This document shows positions 61,589-64,000 of a stretch of DNA of 64,000 bases, piece after piece. The first letter of the stretch is position 1, and every line of letters starts with the position of its first letter. This stretch comes from CALBPI01 sp039815365 (lineage in GTDB: Bacteria; Pseudomonadota; Gammaproteobacteria; Steroidobacterales; Woeseiaceae), in contig JBCBZK010000002.1 of assembly GCA_039815365.1 (NCBI GenBank), forward strand, positions 10,075-74,074, in the 5' to 3' direction. The translations under genes and the position numbers were made by a program. The notes beneath the pieces were generated by a model that was not told where the DNA came from, did no database searches, and saw nothing but the letters and a program-made list of their open reading frames with translations.

Positions 61589-62335
61589 ATGAGTCATCGC
61601 ATCAAACTCCAGCCAGGCTGGGTGCTGCATCGCAGGGATTTTCGTGACTCCAGCCAGATCGTTGATGTGCTTACGCCCGAACAGGGTCGCCTGTCGATGG
61701 TGGCGCGCGGCATCAAACGTCCGAAAAGTCGTCATCGCGGCTTGCTGCAGCCGTTCAGCCCGCTATTGCTGTCATGGTCCGGTTCTCGTGATCTTGTCAC
61801 GATGACTGACGTCGAGCGCGGCGTCGGGCCGGTGCTTGCCCTTAGCGGCGAACATTTACTGTCGGGCTTTTACGTCAATGAGTTGATGTTGCGTCTGACG
61901 CATCGCCACGACCCGCAGCCCGAGCTGTTTTCGCTATATAGCGAGACAGTTGAGTCGCTAGCCGCACATGGCGACGCTGCGACGGCGTTGCGTGATTTTG
62001 AGTTCAAATTGCTTAGCGTGCTGGGTTTCGGACTGAATCTGACGCGCGATGCAGCTACTGGCGCAGCTGTTGAACACGATGCGCAATATACATTTGCGAT
62101 TGATCAAGGACCCAGTCGCTGCGATGTGGCAGCTCTTGGCGAGCCTACCGTGAGTGGAGCGGCGTTATTGGCGATGGCATCGCGCGACTGGAGTCGGGCC
62201 GAAACTCGCCGAGAAGCTCGGCTTATCACGACGCGCGCGATAGACTGGCACCTTGACGGAAAACCACTTCAGAGTCGGCGGGTATTGCGACACTTGCGAC
62301 GTACGACGGCGACGACACAGCAGGCAGAAGAATGA
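61589..62335 (+). CDS. recO: DNA repair protein RecO
   Basis: Loads RecA on SSB-coated DNA with RecR. The 248-residue protein has the N-terminal OB fold (WVLHRRDFRDSSQIVDVLTP, LSMVARGIKRPKSRH), the GFYVNELMLRLTHRHDPQPE motif, and a helical C terminus with LSVLGFGLNLTRDAATGA. No zinc-binding Cys cluster is present, as in E. coli RecO. The stop overlaps the pdxJ start (ATGA). Confidence 0.95.
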   Translation: MSHRIKLQPGWVLHRRDFRDSSQIVDVLTPEQGRLSMVARGIKRPKSRHRGLLQPFSPLLLSWSGSRDLVTMTDVERGVGPVLALSGEHLLSGFYVNELMLRLTHRHDPQPELFSLYSETVESLAAHGDAATALRDFEFKLLSVLGFGLNLTRDAATGAAVEHDAQYTFAIDQGPSRCDVAALGEPTVSGAALLAMASRDWSRAETRREARLITTRAIDWHLDGKPLQSRRVLRHLRRTTATTQQAEE

Positions 62336-63063
62336 CAGATACCATTGATTTGGGCGTAAACGTTGATCATGTGGCAACGCTGCGTCAGGCGCGCGGCGAA
62401 CGTTATCCTGACCCGGTTGCAGCGGCGCTCATCGCCGAGCGCAACGGCGCCGATTCAATCACAGTGCATTTGCGCGAAGATGCCAGACATATCCAAGCGC
62501 ATGACGTAGAGCGTTTGCAAGCGTGCACGCAGACGCGCGTTAATCTCGAGATGGCGGTCGCGGACGACATGTTGGCGTTCGCCGGAAGGATCCAACCCGC
62601 GGATTGCTGTTTGGTGCCGGAGCGGCGCGAAGAGCTCACTACCGAAGGTGGGCTTGACGTTGCGGGGAACGCTGAAAGGGTCAAAGGCGCGGTCGCTGAG
62701 CTGGCAGATAGTGGCATTCGCACATCGTTGTTTATCGACCCGGATGAGCACCAGATCGAGGCGTCGCGGGTTGCAGGCGCACCGGTGATTGAGCTGCACA
62801 CGGGTGCCTATGCAATGGCGCGCGGTAGCGACATAGCGATTGAGCTCGAACGTATTCAAAAAGCCGCCGTTTTCGCTCATTCGATCGGTTTGCGCGTGCA
62901 CGCAGGGCACGGGCTTCATTATCACAATGTGCAGGCTGTCGCCGCTATCGCTCACATCGTCGAGCTCAATATTGGTCATTCGTTGGTCGCACGCAGCGTG
63001 TTCGACGGTATCGCTGCGGCAACCGCTGAAATGAAGCGCTTGATGGTGGAAGCACGCAGATGA
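62332..63063 (+). CDS. pdxJ: Pyridoxine 5'-phosphate synthase
   Basis: Last de novo step of vitamin B6 synthesis, condensing 3-amino-2-oxopropyl phosphate with deoxyxylulose 5-phosphate (DXP). The 243-residue TIM-barrel protein has LGVNVDHVATLRQARG, DSITVHLREDARHI, CLVPERREELTTEGGL and HAGHGLHYHNVQAV. Its need for DXP means DXP synthase should be present even if the rest of the MEP pathway is not. It is coupled to recO and acpS by ATGA overlaps. Confidence 0.97.
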   Translation: MTDTIDLGVNVDHVATLRQARGERYPDPVAAALIAERNGADSITVHLREDARHIQAHDVERLQACTQTRVNLEMAVADDMLAFAGRIQPADCCLVPERREELTTEGGLDVAGNAERVKGAVAELADSGIRTSLFIDPDEHQIEASRVAGAPVIELHTGAYAMARGSDIAIELERIQKAAVFAHSIGLRVHAGHGLHYHNVQAVAAIAHIVELNIGHSLVARSVFDGIAAATAEMKRLMVEARR

Positions 63064-63443
63064 TCTATGGCATTGGCACCGACTTGTGCGAGATTTCGCG
63101 CATTGCCGCGTCGTATGAGCGCTTCGGAGATCACTTGTTACGACGAATACTGTTGGATGATGAGCGCGCGCTGTTTGAGCGCAGCAAACATCCGATTCGT
63201 TTTCTTGCGATGCGATTTGCGGCTAAAGAGGCGTGCGTGAAAGCCATGGGGACCGGTTTTGCCAATGGCATGTGGGTCCGCGATGTGGGCTATGTCAGCG
63301 ATCCACTGGGCAAGCCTATTGTGATTTTCAGCGAACGCGGCCGTGCGAAGTGCGCCGAGCTTGGTATCTCGGAAGGTCATGTCAGCCTGACCGATGAGGC
63401 AGGGCTCGTTGTGGCAATGGCCGTCATGATGCGCAGCGCGTAG
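63060..63443 (+). CDS. acpS: Holo-[acyl-carrier-protein] synthase
   Basis: Transfers phosphopantetheine from CoA to ACP. The 127-residue protein has the metal-binding Asp in GIGTDLCEISRIAA and the Glu in RFAAKEACVKAMGTGF, then HVSLTDEAGLVVAMAV. It overlaps pdxJ by four bases, as in many gammaproteobacteria (the E. coli era-recO-pdxJ-acpS order). Confidence 0.97.
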   Translation: MIYGIGTDLCEISRIAASYERFGDHLLRRILLDDERALFERSKHPIRFLAMRFAAKEACVKAMGTGFANGMWVRDVGYVSDPLGKPIVIFSERGRAKCAELGISEGHVSLTDEAGLVVAMAVMMRSA

Positions 63444-63458
63444 CGACGAGGAGCGGAC

Positions 63459-64000
63459 ATGCATTGCATGGTATTTGATATAGAGACAGTGCCCGATGTA
63501 GCGCACGGGCGACGTCTGCTGGGTTTGCCGGACACGCTGGATGATGCCGGCGCCTATGCTGCCATGGTGAGTCATCGTGAGGCTAAATCCGGTACCGATT
63601 TCATGCCACTGCATCTGCACAAGATTGTCGCGATCTCGGTGACGCTGCGCAGCGCCAATGACTTTCGCGTGTGGTCGCTAGGCGATCCGGCGTCCGATGA
63701 GAAAGAGCTGATTCAGCGTTTCTTTGACGGCATCGAGCGTTACGTGCCTGACATTATCTCGTGGAACGGCAGTGGCTTTGATCTGCCCGTGTTGCACTAC
63801 CGTAGCCTGCTGCACGGTGTCAGTGCGCCTGTGTATTGGGATAACGGCGACGACAATCGTGAGTTCAAATTCAATAACTATCAAAACCGGTTTCATTGGC
63901 GGCATATCGACTTGATGGATGTGCTGGCCGGGTTCCAGGGGCGCGGCAAAGCGCCGCTCGATGATATTGCCGTCATGCTTGGGCTCCCAGGTAAGTTAGG
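63459..64000 (+). CDS. Predicted 3'-5' exonuclease, PolB-exonuclease family (3' end outside window)
   Basis: Only the first 180 residues are visible; the gene runs off the window. DEDD-type motifs can be seen: FDIETVPD at residues 5-12 (motif I), WNGSGFDLPVLHYRSLL (motif II) and HIDLMDVLAGFQG. This matches the stand-alone exonucleases related to the proofreading domain of family B polymerases (DNA_pol_B_exo2). A GAGGAG ribosome binding site precedes ATG 63459. It probably extends the acpS operon. Confidence 0.85.
   Translation, partial: MHCMVFDIETVPDVAHGRRLLGLPDTLDDAGAYAAMVSHREAKSGTDFMPLHLHKIVAISVTLRSANDFRVWSLGDPASDEKELIQRFFDGIERYVPDIISWNGSGFDLPVLHYRSLLHGVSAPVYWDNGDDNREFKFNNYQNRFHWRHIDLMDVLAGFQGRGKAPLDDIAVMLGLPGKL

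Noticed and set aside
1..64000. CRISPR arrays, insertion sequences, prophage, toxin-antitoxin or defence islands
   Set aside because: No direct-repeat/spacer series, terminal inverted repeats, transposase or integrase motifs, or att-like duplications were seen; gene content is core. The YgfX-like protein was once named a toxin but the evidence is weak.
1..64000. tRNA genes in the intergenic gaps
   Set aside because: Gaps are mostly under 130 bases and none shows a TTCRA T-loop with matching acceptor stems on reading both strands.

Overview
This is a 64-kb stretch of gammaproteobacterial core chromosome of moderate GC content, almost wholly coding (about 62 protein genes). No phage, insertion sequence, CRISPR array, tRNA or rRNA was recognised. 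The class assignment rests on gene order: map/rpsB-tsf-pyrH-frr-uppS-cdsA-rseP-bamA-skp-lpxD-fabZ-lpxA-lpxB-rnhB-dnaE-accA-tilS-pyrG-kdsA-eno-ftsB-truD, then surE-pcm-yqaA-nlpD, and rpoE-rseABC-lepA-lepB-rnc-era-recO-pdxJ-acpS are classical gammaproteobacterial strings. An RpfE-like gene before recJ-prfB-lysS recalls Xanthomonadales, and the succinate dehydrogenase is of the alphaproteobacterial/mitochondrial type. I cannot name the genus.

Layout. 1-8.3 kb: phosphate sensing and uptake (phoR fragment, phoU, dsbB, then pstSCAB behind a recognisable Pho box), with dapE on the opposite strand. 8.4-14.2 kb, minus strand: ArsC-like protein, dapD, dapC, glnD and map, covering lysine/peptidoglycan precursor synthesis, nitrogen signalling and N-terminal Met removal. 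14.3-39.4 kb: one co-directional 25-kb block for translation, envelope biogenesis (phospholipid, undecaprenyl carrier, BAM complex, lipid A), DNA polymerase III, fatty acid synthesis, CTP, KDO, glycolysis and division. 39.4-45.9 kb: Smr protein, surE, pcm, yqaA, nlpD, a Mth938-like protein, an RpfE-like protein and recJ. 45.9-49.3 kb: prfB (with its programmed frameshift), lysS and ygfZ. 49.5-53.8 kb: a complete SDH module with both assembly factors (SDHAF4-like, sdhCDAB, sdhE) plus ygfX. 53.9-64 kb: the sigma-E operon, lepA-lepB-DUF4845-rnc-era-recO-pdxJ-acpS and the start of an exonuclease gene.

No gene system of a new kind is visible and I will not force one. The signals most worth following are: (1) a well-defined structured RNA of about 150 nt between tilS and pyrG, with its own promoter-like boxes, a 14-bp perfect closing stem, three internal hairpins and a U-tract; (2) absence of dxr, ispD and ispF from every canonical position in otherwise conserved synteny, suggesting relocation or loss of the MEP isoprenoid pathway; (3) absence of rpoS after nlpD; (4) two sites with sigma-E promoter spacing, one before rpoE and one before rseP-bamA-skp-lpx, which would wire the envelope-stress regulon; (5) splitting of the Pho/Pst genes and their apparent insertion into a dap cluster.

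Translation is tightly coupled: ATGA/GTGA/TTGA start-stop overlaps are common, GTG and TTG starts are frequent, and two convergent gene pairs share overlapping stop codons.
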